A DNA stretch of 64,000 nt, taken from assembly GCF_000730565.1 (NCBI RefSeq), contig NZ_BBIQ01000003.1, forward strand, positions 62,001-126,000, in the 5' to 3' direction. Of this stretch, positions 55,600-64,000 are shown piece after piece. A program made the translations under genes and the position numbers. Position 1 is the first letter of the stretch. Each line of letters opens with the position of its first letter. The notes beneath the pieces are model-generated. The model saw only the letters and a program-made list of their open reading frames with translations. It had not been told where the DNA came from and made no database searches. Source of the stretch: Pseudomonas fulva NBRC 16637 = DSM 17717 (GTDB lineage Bacteria; Pseudomonadota; Gammaproteobacteria; Pseudomonadales; Pseudomonadaceae).

Positions 55600-56658
55600 T
55601 CAGACCTCCATGACCTTTTTCAATGCCGCACCCACCCGCGATGGCCCTGGGAAATACGCCCACTCCTGTGCATGGGGGTAGGGCGTGTCCCAACCGGTTA
55701 CGCGCTCGATGGGCGCCTCCAGGTGATGGAAGCAGTGCTCTTGCACCAGCGCGACCAGTTCGGCGCCGAACCCGCAGGTTCGCGTGGCCTCATGTACCAC
55801 CACGCAGCGGCCGGTCTTCTGCACCGAGGCGACGATGGTTTCCAGGTCCAGCGGCCACAGGCTGCGCAGGTCGATCACCTCGGCATCGACGCCTGTCTCT
55901 TCGGCCGCGACCTGGGCGACATAGACCGTCGTGCCATAGGTGAGGACCGTGACGTCGTTGCCGGGCCGGGTTACCACTGCCTTGTCCAGGGGCACGGTGT
56001 AGTAACCGTCGGGCACGGCGCTTTGGGGATGCTTGGACCATGGCGTCACAGGACGGTCGTGGTGGCCATCGAAGGGGCCGTTGTACAGGCGCTTGGGCTC
56101 AAGGAAGATGACCGGGTCATCGCACTCGATCGAGGCAATGAGCAGCCCCTTGGCGTCATAGGGGTTGGACGGCATGACGGTGCGCAGCCCGCACACCTGG
56201 GTGAACATCGCTTCCGGGCTCTGGCTGTGGGTCTGGCCACCATAAATGCCCCCGCCACATGGCATGCGCAGGGTCAGCGGCGAGATGAACTCGCCAGCAG
56301 AGCGGTAACGCAGCCGCGCCATTTCCGACACGATCTGGTCCGAGGCTGGATAGAAATAATCGGCGAACTGAATCTCCACCACCGGCCGCAAGCCGTAGGC
56401 ACCCATGCCCACCGCCGTGCCGACGATGCCGCTTTCGGAAATCGGGGCATCGAACACCCGCGATTTGCCGTACTTGTTCTGCAGGCCCTCGGTGCATCGG
56501 AAGACGCCGCCGAAGTAACCGACGTCCTGGCCATACACGACCACGTTATCGTCGCGCTCGAGCATGATGTCCATGGCCGAGCGCAGGGCCTGGATCATGG
56601 TCATGGTGGTGGTGGCCATGGCGGTTTCCGGGTTGATGCTGTTGTTGTGATCGTTCAT
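55600..56658 (-). CDS. bkdA2: Branched-chain keto acid dehydrogenase E1 beta (BkdA2)
   Basis: A 352-residue E1 beta subunit. MTMIQALRSAMDIMLERDDNVVVYGQDVGYFGGVFRCTEG spans the conserved start of the pyrimidine-binding domain (from residue 19), and AAEETGVDAEVIDLRSLWPLD, VVVHEATRTCGFGAEL mark the C-terminal transketolase domain. The ATG at 56658 adjoins the bkdA1 stop. It forms the alpha2-beta2 E1 with BkdA1, decarboxylating keto acids from Val, Leu and Ile. Confidence 0.97.
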   Translation of the reverse strand: MNDHNNSINPETAMATTTMTMIQALRSAMDIMLERDDNVVVYGQDVGYFGGVFRCTEGLQNKYGKSRVFDAPISESGIVGTAVGMGAYGLRPVVEIQFADYFYPASDQIVSEMARLRYRSAGEFISPLTLRMPCGGGIYGGQTHSQSPEAMFTQVCGLRTVMPSNPYDAKGLLIASIECDDPVIFLEPKRLYNGPFDGHHDRPVTPWSKHPQSAVPDGYYTVPLDKAVVTRPGNDVTVLTYGTTVYVAQVAAEETGVDAEVIDLRSLWPLDLETIVASVQKTGRCVVVHEATRTCGFGAELVALVQEHCFHHLEAPIERVTGWDTPYPHAQEWAYFPGPSRVGAALKKVMEV

Positions 56659-56659
56659 T

Positions 56660-58090
<1,431 letters not shown>

Positions 58091-58576
58091 ATGCGCAAAC
58101 TCGATCGTACCGATATCGGCATTCTCAACAGCCTTCAGGAAAACGCCCGCATTACCAACGCCGAGCTGGCACGTTCGGTCAACCTGTCGCCTACGCCCTG
58201 TTTCAATCGGGTGCGGGCCATGGAGGAGCTTGGCGTCATTCGCCAGCAGGTCACGCTGTTGTCGCCCGAGGTGCTGGGGCTGGATGTGAATGTATTCATT
58301 CATGTGAGCCTGGAAAAACAGATAGAGCAGGCATTGCACCGCTTCGAGGAAGAGATCGCCGAACGGCCCGAGGTCATGGAGTGCTACCTGATGACTGGCG
58401 ACCCGGACTACCTGCTGCGTGTGCTACTGCCCAGCATTCAGGCACTGGAGCGGTTTCTGGATTACCTGACCCGCCTGCCGGGCGTTGCCAACATTCGTTC
58501 CAGCTTCGCGCTCAAGCAGGTGCGCTACAAGACAGCCCTGCCGTTACCGGCAAACGGTATGACCTTGCGCGAATGA
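58091..58576 (+). CDS. bkdR: Lrp/AsnC-family activator BkdR
   Basis: A 161-residue Lrp-family regulator. The helix-turn-helix [35 protein letters not shown] occupies residues about 11-45 (conserved block), followed by the RAM ligand domain ([48 protein letters not shown]). It activates the divergent bkd operon when branched-chain amino acids bind. Length and domain spacing match P. putida BkdR. Confidence 0.96.
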   Translation: MRKLDRTDIGILNSLQENARITNAELARSVNLSPTPCFNRVRAMEELGVIRQQVTLLSPEVLGLDVNVFIHVSLEKQIEQALHRFEEEIAERPEVMECYLMTGDPDYLLRVLLPSIQALERFLDYLTRLPGVANIRSSFALKQVRYKTALPLPANGMTLRE

Positions 58577-58741
58577 CTGCTGTCCAAGTTCGTCGGTGCC
58601 CTGTGGCGTGGCCTGACCCGTCTATCACCTGGCCACGGACGAGGGACTATTCGATTTTGCAGCACGGGGCCTGCAACGCCTGTCGTAAGCCTTTATTCTG
58701 CACGTACCACTGCCAGCTCAACCCGGGAGCCGAAGGGATTT

Positions 58742-60079
58742 ATGCGCACTATCTGGAAGCCGTTTCAGTCGTTGTATTTCGCTGCATTGATGATGTTGAT
58801 CGGCTCGGGCCTGCTCAGTACCTACCTGGCGCTGCGCCTGGCTGCCGACAACGTCGATAGCCTGTGGGTCGGTGCCTTGATGGCGGCCAACTACTTCGGC
58901 CTAGCCGTGGGCGGCAAGGTCGGCCACCGGCTCATCGGCCGAGTAGGGCATATACGCGCCTATGCCACCTGCGCCGGGATCGTCGGCGCCGCCGTGCTTG
59001 GGCATGGCCTGACCAACTGGCTGCCGGCCTGGGTCGGGCTGCGGATGATCGTGGGCCTGGGCATGATGTGTCAGTACATGGTCATCGAAAGCTGGCTCAA
59101 CGAGCAGGCGGACGTGAAGTACCGGGGCGCGGTGTTCAGTGGATACATGATCGCGTCCTACCTGGGCTTGGTGTTGGGTCAGCTGATACTGGTGGTGCAC
59201 CCTGAGCTGGGGCTTGAGCTGCTGATGCTGGTCGCGATGTGCTTCGCCCTGTGCCTGGTACCGGTGGCCATGACCCGCCGCATCCACCCTGCGCCGCTGC
59301 GTCCGGCACCCATGGAGCCGAAGTTCTTCATCAAGCGCGTACCGCAGTCGCTCAGTACCGTACTGGGTTCGGGTTTGATCGTCGGCTCGTTCTACGGCCT
59401 TGCTCCGCTGTATGCCGCCAGCCAGGGCCTGAGCACCGAGCAGATCGGTCTGTTCATGGGCTGCTGCATCTTCGCAGGGCTGGTGGTTCAGTGGCCGCTG
59501 GGCTGGTTGTCGGACCGTTACGACCGTGCGGTGTTGATTCGCAGTGTCGCGGTGGGGCTGGCTGTGACCGCCGCGCCGCTGGCGATCCTGCCCGACGTGC
59601 CGCTGGAGTTGCTGTTCGCCATGGGCTTTGTGGTGTCGCTGTTGCAGTTCAGCCTGTACCCGCTGGCCGTGGCTTTTTCCAACGACCACGTGGAGAGCGA
59701 GCGCCGCGTTTCGCTGACTGCCATGTTGTTGGTGACTTACGGCGTGGGGGCGTGCATCGGCCCACTGGCTGCTGGCGTGCTGATGAAAGTGCTGGGGGTG
59801 CAGATGTTGTACGCCTTCTTCGTGTTCTTTGCCCTCGTGTTGGTCTGGCGCATCCGTCCAAAAGCCGTCACTGGCCTGCACCAGGTCCAGGATGCCCCCT
59901 TGGGCCACGTCGCCATGCCCGCCGCCGGTTCGCCTCTGTCGGCAGCGCTGGACCCCCGTGTGGATGAGCAGACTGTGCAGGATGTGATGCAGACACCGGT
60001 AGCGGCCGAGGATACGGAGGAGGCCGAGAAAGACGGCGAGTCGCCGCAGGAGGATGTGCAAGGCGATAAGCCGGTTTGA
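58742..60079 (+). CDS. MFS transporter (YcaD-like)
   Basis: A 445-residue major facilitator with 12 membrane helices, the first at residues about 8-32. The YcaD-type signatures are the start WKPFQSLYFAALMMLIGSGLLSTYLALRLA and the loop VIESWLNEQADVKYRGAVFSGY; helix 10-11 region reads LYPLAVAFSNDHV. The last 65 residues form a hydrophilic, acidic tail (EDTEEAEKDGESPQEDVQGD), longer than in E. coli YcaD. The substrate is unknown. It follows bkdR but has its own gap of 165 bases. Confidence 0.9.
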   Translation: MRTIWKPFQSLYFAALMMLIGSGLLSTYLALRLAADNVDSLWVGALMAANYFGLAVGGKVGHRLIGRVGHIRAYATCAGIVGAAVLGHGLTNWLPAWVGLRMIVGLGMMCQYMVIESWLNEQADVKYRGAVFSGYMIASYLGLVLGQLILVVHPELGLELLMLVAMCFALCLVPVAMTRRIHPAPLRPAPMEPKFFIKRVPQSLSTVLGSGLIVGSFYGLAPLYAASQGLSTEQIGLFMGCCIFAGLVVQWPLGWLSDRYDRAVLIRSVAVGLAVTAAPLAILPDVPLELLFAMGFVVSLLQFSLYPLAVAFSNDHVESERRVSLTAMLLVTYGVGACIGPLAAGVLMKVLGVQMLYAFFVFFALVLVWRIRPKAVTGLHQVQDAPLGHVAMPAAGSPLSAALDPRVDEQTVQDVMQTPVAAEDTEEAEKDGESPQEDVQGDKPV

Positions 60080-60134
60080 ATGTGGGGGAAGTTTGGGCAG
60101 CTGCTTGAGCATGAAATCAGAGACATGCGCTGTT

Positions 60135-60184
<50 letters not shown>

Positions 60185-60257
60185 TCTAAGCGCGCGGTAA
60201 TTCAGGCGCCGCAGATCGCGACTTCAGGAGGCCGAGCGCAGGGCTTGCGCAGGGAGG

Positions 60258-60279
60258 TGACAGGCATGGATGCCTGTCA
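60258..60279. repeat. Perfect 10-bp palindromic hairpin
   Basis: TGACAGGCAT (60258-60267) and ATGCCTGTCA (60270-60279) are exact inverted copies with a two-base centre. Immediately after it, GCGCTG-GGCCCC pairs with GGGGCC-TG-CAGCGC (60281-60311), and GCTTACTTTTTG pairs with CAAAAAGTGAGC (60391-60420). Confidence 0.9.
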
Positions 60280-60564
60280 AGCGCTGGGCCCCAGGATGGG
60301 GCCTGCAGCGCGGTCCTCCCGGAGCAAGCCCGGAGCGAGGGAACCCCGGAGCGCAGCGCAGGGGCCGTATGATAGGAGCAGGCGGTTTTTGCTTACTTTT
60401 TGACAAGACAAAAAGTGAGCCGCCGTAAGGGCGGAAGGGTGACTGCGCGCCACCCTCGCCAATGAATGCCTACACTGTTTTAAACGTCCATACCCACGCT
60501 TTAAAACTCAGTGATAGCACCCAAACTGCTGAAAGGCCGCGGGGGCCAAACCGCCAGCTGCAAA

Positions 60565-61308
60565 TCAATAATCGTCCTTATCAAACCGCCGCGCCTCACG
60601 CTGCAGCTGATAGACAAAACTCTCCACCTTGCGCTGGGCAGGCCCACTGAGGTTATGAAAACGAACCCCAGCAAACGTGGTATTGATGCGCTCTTCATAA
60701 TGCAGATGGCGCAGCTCGACCATGGTATCCACCAACCCAAGCGGTGCGCCGGCCTTGAAGCGTTCATAGACCTGACCCAGCTGCAGGCGATCCTCGACAT
60801 TACCGTCAAAGCGCAGCTTGCACCCGGTAGCTGACACATCCAGCAACTTGCCACGCAAGGCACCATTGCCCTTGAGGTGCGTGCCATCAAGCATGATGTC
60901 CACCAGCTGCGACAGCTTCAGCGCGGCACGAAATGCGTTGCGGCGCTGGTGGTAGGTCATCTCCAGTGGCAGGCCGCCGCGATAGCAGCGATGGCCGTCC
61001 ACTTCGCTGATGCGCAAGCCGTGGGTGCATTCCCAGGCGATGCGCACACCATCATGAAAGCCTTCCACCCGGAAATGCTCGCCGTTTTCGATGAATTTCT
61101 CACCGTCGCGGGGGATCAGCTCGTCAAGCGCCAGCACATTGTTTTCCCGATCGACGTCCACCACGTAACTCTGGAAGCGATGGCCTCGGTCATGGAAGGT
61201 GATGATCAGGGGGTCGTGACTTTCCTGGAGCTGCCGTAAATTGGCCGCAATTTCCAAGGGTGTGCTCAGCACCTTGGGCGGTTGCGGGGCATCGGATTCA
61301 TTGAACAC
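60565..61308 (-). CDS. ycgR: c-di-GMP flagellar brake protein YcgR (PilZ domain)
   Basis: A 247-residue flagellar brake that slows the motor when bound to cyclic di-GMP. The N-terminal YcgR domain is [23 protein letters not shown] onward. The PilZ domain shows RRNAFR (about 122-127) and [11 protein letters not shown] (about 157), the two c-di-GMP binding motifs. The protein ends [12 protein letters not shown]. The GTG at 61308 is chosen because it begins the conserved [14 protein letters not shown]-terminus; the open frame continues to a TTG at 61344. It lies downstream of flgN on the same strand. Confidence 0.92.
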   Translation of the reverse strand: MFNESDAPQPPKVLSTPLEIAANLRQLQESHDPLIITFHDRGHRFQSYVVDVDRENNVLALDELIPRDGEKFIENGEHFRVEGFHDGVRIAWECTHGLRISEVDGHRCYRGGLPLEMTYHQRRNAFRAALKLSQLVDIMLDGTHLKGNGALRGKLLDVSATGCKLRFDGNVEDRLQLGQVYERFKAGAPLGLVDTMVELRHLHYEERINTTFAGVRFHNLSGPAQRKVESFVYQLQREARRFDKDDY

Positions 61309-61387
61309 GGCTTGACGTTCTCCAGGCAAAAGCGACACAGGCAATTAACAGCATTTTGCCAGTATGTGCCGTGCCTTGATAGGGAAA

Positions 61388-61855
61388 TCACACTTGGCTG
61401 AGGGCGCGCGGCTTGGTCAGGGGCGAGGTGCTGCCGCGGCTGTTGTAGAGCGAGGGTGAGTCACCGCCCATGAGAATGCGTACCTGGTTGTTGGTGACCT
61501 GTTGCTGAACCTGAATGATACGGCCGTTGGTCAAGTTGACCTGCTGACATTCATCCATCAGCTGCGCCAGCGTATCGAGTCGCTCCAGCATCACGTCACC
61601 GTGCGGCGATTGCGCCGCCACCGCCTGTACGCCGGCGCGGTCTGCGCTCAGGCCCAGGTCGGTCAGCAACTGGCCACGGCGCTGGCCGTGTTGTTCGAGC
61701 AGGATGATCAGTGACTGTTTGCGCGCCAGGATCTGCTCGAGCAACTGCATGTCGCGACCGTGCAGCGCGACGGCCTCGTTCTGCAGCAGCTCGAGCAGCT
61801 CCTGCATGGGGGCGATGTCTTGTTCGATCAGTTGCAGCAGCGTGGTGTCATGCAT
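61388..61855 (-). CDS. flgN: Flagellar export chaperone FlgN
   Basis: A 155-residue helical chaperone for hook-associated proteins FlgK and FlgL. The N-terminal region TLLQLIEQDIAPMQELLELLQNEAVALHGRD and the ILARKQSLIILLEQHGQRR block form the FlgN coiled coil. The low-complexity C-terminus NSRGSTSPLTKPRALSQV is typical and disordered. The ATG at 61855 follows GGGAGTTAGC. It is downstream of flgM, as in other pseudomonads. Confidence 0.93.
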   Translation of the reverse strand: MHDTTLLQLIEQDIAPMQELLELLQNEAVALHGRDMQLLEQILARKQSLIILLEQHGQRRGQLLTDLGLSADRAGVQAVAAQSPHGDVMLERLDTLAQLMDECQQVNLTNGRIIQVQQQVTNNQVRILMGGDSPSLYNSRGSTSPLTKPRALSQV

Positions 61856-61904
61856 GGCTAACTCCCGGTTTTCAAGCGTCCATTGAAGTCAGCGCACCCG
61901 ACGG

Positions 61905-62219
61905 TCAACGCTGTGCTTCGAAATCAAGCAGCTTGCTGGCGACCCGGCCGGCATCAACCTGGTAGCTGCCGTCGGCAATGGCCTGTTTGAGCTGGGCTAC
62001 CTTGGCGCTGTTGACGACGGGTTCATCGCGCAGCTTGTCGCTGATCTTTTGCAACTGCTGGGCCTCTGGGCTCAGGTGTACGGCTTCTCCGCTTGCACCC
62101 GCGCCCTTTACTGTTTCCTGGCTGGCGGCCGGCTTTTCAGTGCTGCCAGGGGCATTGCTGCCGCGTACGCCGCCGGTGACGGCCGGGGAATTATTCAAAC
62201 GACTGAAGTCGATGACCAT
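61905..62219 (-). CDS. flgM: Anti-sigma-28 factor FlgM
   Basis: A 104-residue inhibitor of FliA, exported once the hook is complete. The N-terminus [17 protein letters not shown] is the Pseudomonas form, followed by a disordered linker ([18 protein letters not shown]). The FliA-binding C-terminal helices are [13 protein letters not shown] and [33 protein letters not shown]. The ATG at 62219 follows GAGGTTTTCTGATC. A FliA-type promoter lies 38 bases upstream, so FlgM probably acts in a feedback loop on its own sigma factor. Confidence 0.94.
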   Translation of the reverse strand: MVIDFSRLNNSPAVTGGVRGSNAPGSTEKPAASQETVKGAGASGEAVHLSPEAQQLQKISDKLRDEPVVNSAKVAQLKQAIADGSYQVDAGRVASKLLDFEAQR

Positions 62220-62256
62220 GATCAGAAAACCTCTGGGTTTATGGACGCTTGCCTTG

Positions 62257-62283
62257 TTTTCGGCCAACTCACGATAAACTTTA
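62257..62283 (-). promoter_or_regulatory. FliA (sigma-28) promoter of flgM
   Basis: Read on the minus strand: TAAAGTTT (62283-62276), 11-base spacer, GCCGAAAA (62264-62257). The consensus is TAAAGTTT-N11-GCCGATAA, so the -35 is exact and the -10 differs at one base. It sits 38 bases upstream of flgM. Confidence 0.9.
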
Positions 62284-62384
62284 GGCACAAATGCGTGGCT
62301 GTCTTGAGCGACAGCCTGTTACCCGTTTTCTGACACAGTCTAAAAAAAGCGGTTCCCGTGCGCCAGCGGCTTCCGCCCACTGGC

Positions 62385-63134
62385 TTACATGCTCACCTCG
62401 ACCTGGCCCGGGCCTGTCACCATGGCCTTGACCACGCGTTTGGAATTGAGGTTGCGCACCCGAATCTGCTCGCTGATGCCGCCTTTGCTCAGCGCCTCGC
62501 CAGGCATGCGTACGCTCAACGTGCCGCTGCGGGCAACGATCACCACATGATCGCCTTTGCGCACCACCTCCGCCTGCTCCAGGTGCTGAGGCGTCAGCAC
62601 CTGATCCATCACCGTCGGGCGCAGCATCTTCATGCCGACCGCCTGGCCCATATCGGTCAGAAACCCTTGGCCCAGCGTGCCGACGTCCCGTTCGCGCAGG
62701 GCCACATCACCTTCGCTCACCACGTTGTCCCGTCGCAGCGGGCGGGTGACCACGACCACCTCGCGGAACAAGCGAACAGTGGCGGGCACGAACACGGTCC
62801 AAGGCGCCGCGCCGTCGCAGCGCACACGCACCGTCACCCGCCCCAGCGGCACGCTCGGGCTTTCCAACGAGGCGTCGAGCGCCTGGCTGCACAGGGGCAT
62901 GCGCAACCGTGGGTCCAACGGGTTGACCTGGATCTCGTAGCGGCCGGCCGTTTGGGTCGTGGCGAGATAATCTTCGACGGTGAACTCAAGAAACCCCTGG
63001 GTGACACCGATAAGCTGTTCAGGCATGGTGAACGTGTCCGCCCAGGTGCGAACCGGTACCAGCAGGCACAGTGCGGCCAGCAAGCCAGCCAGCAGGCGCG
63101 TCAATCGTCGGGAAACTGTCGTTTTCATGTACAT
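62385..63134 (-). CDS. flgA: Flagellar P-ring chaperone FlgA
   Basis: A 249-residue periplasmic chaperone for FlgI. Signal peptide TVSRRLTRLLAGLLAALCLLVPVRTWA (residues about 5-31), then the SAF domain: PATVRLFREVVVVTRPLRRDNVVSEGDVALRERDVGTLGQGFLTD and the C-terminal VRKGDHVVIVARSGTLSVRMPGEALSKGGISEQIRVRN match FlgA. The start at 63134 (MYMKTTV) follows GAG weakly; 63128 (MKTTV) is equally possible. It is divergent from cheV with 76 bases in between. Confidence 0.94.
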   Translation of the reverse strand: MYMKTTVSRRLTRLLAGLLAALCLLVPVRTWADTFTMPEQLIGVTQGFLEFTVEDYLATTQTAGRYEIQVNPLDPRLRMPLCSQALDASLESPSVPLGRVTVRVRCDGAAPWTVFVPATVRLFREVVVVTRPLRRDNVVSEGDVALRERDVGTLGQGFLTDMGQAVGMKMLRPTVMDQVLTPQHLEQAEVVRKGDHVVIVARSGTLSVRMPGEALSKGGISEQIRVRNLNSKRVVKAMVTGPGQVEVSM

Positions 63135-63139
63135 GGCGC

Positions 63140-63166
63140 TCAAAAAAGCAAAGCCCGTGCCGACTT
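63140..63166 (+). promoter_or_regulatory. Possible FliA promoter of cheV
   Basis: TCAAAAAA (63140-63147), 11-base spacer, GCCGACTT (63159-63166). The -10 keeps GCCGA and the -35 keeps three of the four critical TAAA bases in register. It lies 45 bases upstream of cheV and overlaps the start of flgA. It is weaker than the flgM promoter. Confidence 0.45.
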
Positions 63167-63210
63167 CTTGAGTGAGTGGCAACGAATGGCTGACAGGTAA
63201 GGAGTTCGGC

Positions 63211-64000
63211 ATGGCGGGGGTTATGGATTCGGTCAACCAGCGCACACAGCTGGTAGGGCAGAATCGCCTGGAACTGCTGCTGTTCCGCCTCAACGGCGAA
63301 CAGCTTTATGGCATCAACGTTTTCAAGGTCAGGGAAGTGCTGCAATGCCCTGCGCTGACCATTCTGCCCAAGGCGCACCCGGTAGTGCGCGGCGTCGCCA
63401 ACATTCGCGGCGCGACGATCCCGATCCTTGACCTATCGATGGCCACCGGCCTGCGCCCGTTGCAGGAGGACACGCGCAGCAGTTTCGTGATCATTACCGA
63501 GTACAACACCAAGACCCAGGGCTTCCTGGTGCACTCGGTCGAGCGCATCGTCAACATGAACTGGGAAGAAATCCATCCGCCACCCAAGGGGACCGGCCGC
63601 GATCACTACCTGACGGCAGTCACTCGGGTGGACAACCGCATGGTCGAGATCATCGACGTGGAGAAGGTGCTGGCCGAGGTCGCGCCGTCTTCGGAGTCGG
63701 TGTCGGCGGGTGTGGTGGACGCCGAGGTGCAGGACAAGGCCGTGATGCTGCGGGTGTTGACCGTCGACGATTCGTCGGTTGCACGCAAGCAGGTCAGCCG
63801 CTGCCTGCAGACCGTCGGCGTCGAGGTGGTGGCGCTCAATGACGGTCGTCAGGCCTTGAACTACCTGCGCCAGTTGGTGGACGAAGGCAAGAAACCCGAA
63901 GAAGAGTTTCTGATGATGATTTCCGACATTGAGATGCCGGAAATGGACGGCTATACCCTGACAGCGGAAATTCGCAGCGACCCGCGCATGCAAAAGCTGC
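63211..64000 (+). CDS. cheV: Chemotaxis adaptor CheV, N-terminal part
   Basis: The gene runs off the right edge after 263 codons. Residues 1-165 are a CheW domain (GINVFKVREVLQCPALTILPKAHPVVRGVANIRGATIPILDLS shows the receptor/CheA-binding face), followed from about residue 178 by a response-regulator receiver (LRVLTVDDSSVARKQV; acidic phospho-site in MMISDIEMPEMDG). CheV couples receptors to CheA and can be phosphorylated to adapt signalling. TAAGGAGTTCGGC precedes the ATG. In P. putida cheR usually follows. Confidence 0.95.
   Translation, partial: MAGVMDSVNQRTQLVGQNRLELLLFRLNGEQLYGINVFKVREVLQCPALTILPKAHPVVRGVANIRGATIPILDLSMATGLRPLQEDTRSSFVIITEYNTKTQGFLVHSVERIVNMNWEEIHPPPKGTGRDHYLTAVTRVDNRMVEIIDVEKVLAEVAPSSESVSAGVVDAEVQDKAVMLRVLTVDDSSVARKQVSRCLQTVGVEVVALNDGRQALNYLRQLVDEGKKPEEEFLMMISDIEMPEMDGYTLTAEIRSDPRMQKL

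Noticed and set aside
63173-63190. Sigma-54 promoter upstream of cheV
   Set aside because: TGGC and a later GC are present, but the spacing between the GG and GC elements is one base short of the -24/-12 requirement.

Overview
This window is core chromosome of a Pseudomonas, most likely of the P. putida group. The evidence is the high GC, the gene families, and gene order. Runs such as aru/ast next to aot-argR, phhAB-phhR, alaS-lysC-csrA-tRNA-Ser-tRNA-Arg, the bkdR/bkd cluster and flgAMN-ycgR match my memory of P. putida KT2440 (PP_4519 down to PP_4393). No database search was possible, so the species is an inference. There is no prophage, insertion sequence, CRISPR array or rRNA. Nearly everything is housekeeping, catabolism and regulation; one probable accessory gene and a few small or regulatory elements stand out.

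Layout. 1-8148: the start of a TolC-type outer-membrane protein (minus), YbaN and YecA-like small proteins, RecQ helicase, a MarR regulator, a SelW-like protein, an Mpo1-like protein, an AraC regulator, and TrkH. 8316-12588: a nitroreductase, a Cpx-like two-component set with a Spy-type periplasmic protein, YciI and YciB. 12656-17034: rnm-yciO-scpA-scpB-rluB, a tightly packed plus-strand run (RNA processing, chromosome condensation, 23S rRNA modification). 17035-26934: aromatic amino acid block, with the AroP-type permease, a LysR regulator, a large D-2-hydroxyacid dehydrogenase, phhAB and phhR. 27574-29535: acetyl-CoA synthetase.

30093-42080: an arginine block. aotJQMP imports arginine/ornithine, ArgR senses arginine, and aruCFGDB-orf-aruE forms the arginine succinyltransferase catabolic pathway. 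Putative ArgR sites precede both aotJ and aruC, and intrinsic hairpins follow the first gene of both operons. 42084-42917 is an unrecognised, lower-GC gene convergent with aruE. 43313-48286: alaS, lysC (probably with an internal start for a second subunit), csrA, tRNA-Ser(GCT) and three nearly identical tRNA-Arg(ACG) genes. 48695-52918: MgtE, AmrZ, a stand-alone PhnN, tRNA-Arg(CCT) and a PAS-GGDEF cyclase. 52946-58576: bkdA1-bkdA2-bkdB-lpdV (branched-chain keto acid dehydrogenase) divergent from bkdR. 58742-64000: an MFS transporter, a structured repeat-like element, ycgR-flgN-flgM-flgA (flagellar) and the start of cheV.

The most interesting signals are regulatory. (1) Two TyrR/PhhR-type boxes share the same half-sites, TGTAAG-N6-TTTACA. 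One lies between phhA and phhR, the other about 500 bp upstream of the aromatic permease gene. Between that second box and the permease is a well-initiated 56-codon ORF rich in Phe and Tyr. (2) Terminator-like hairpins sit inside both the aot and aru operons. (3) A FliA promoter precedes flgM. (4) Candidate autoregulatory operators lie beside the MarR gene and in the Cpx-like cluster. (5) The 60135-60420 region is densely structured and looks like a dispersed element. I found no new multi-gene defence or biosynthetic system.
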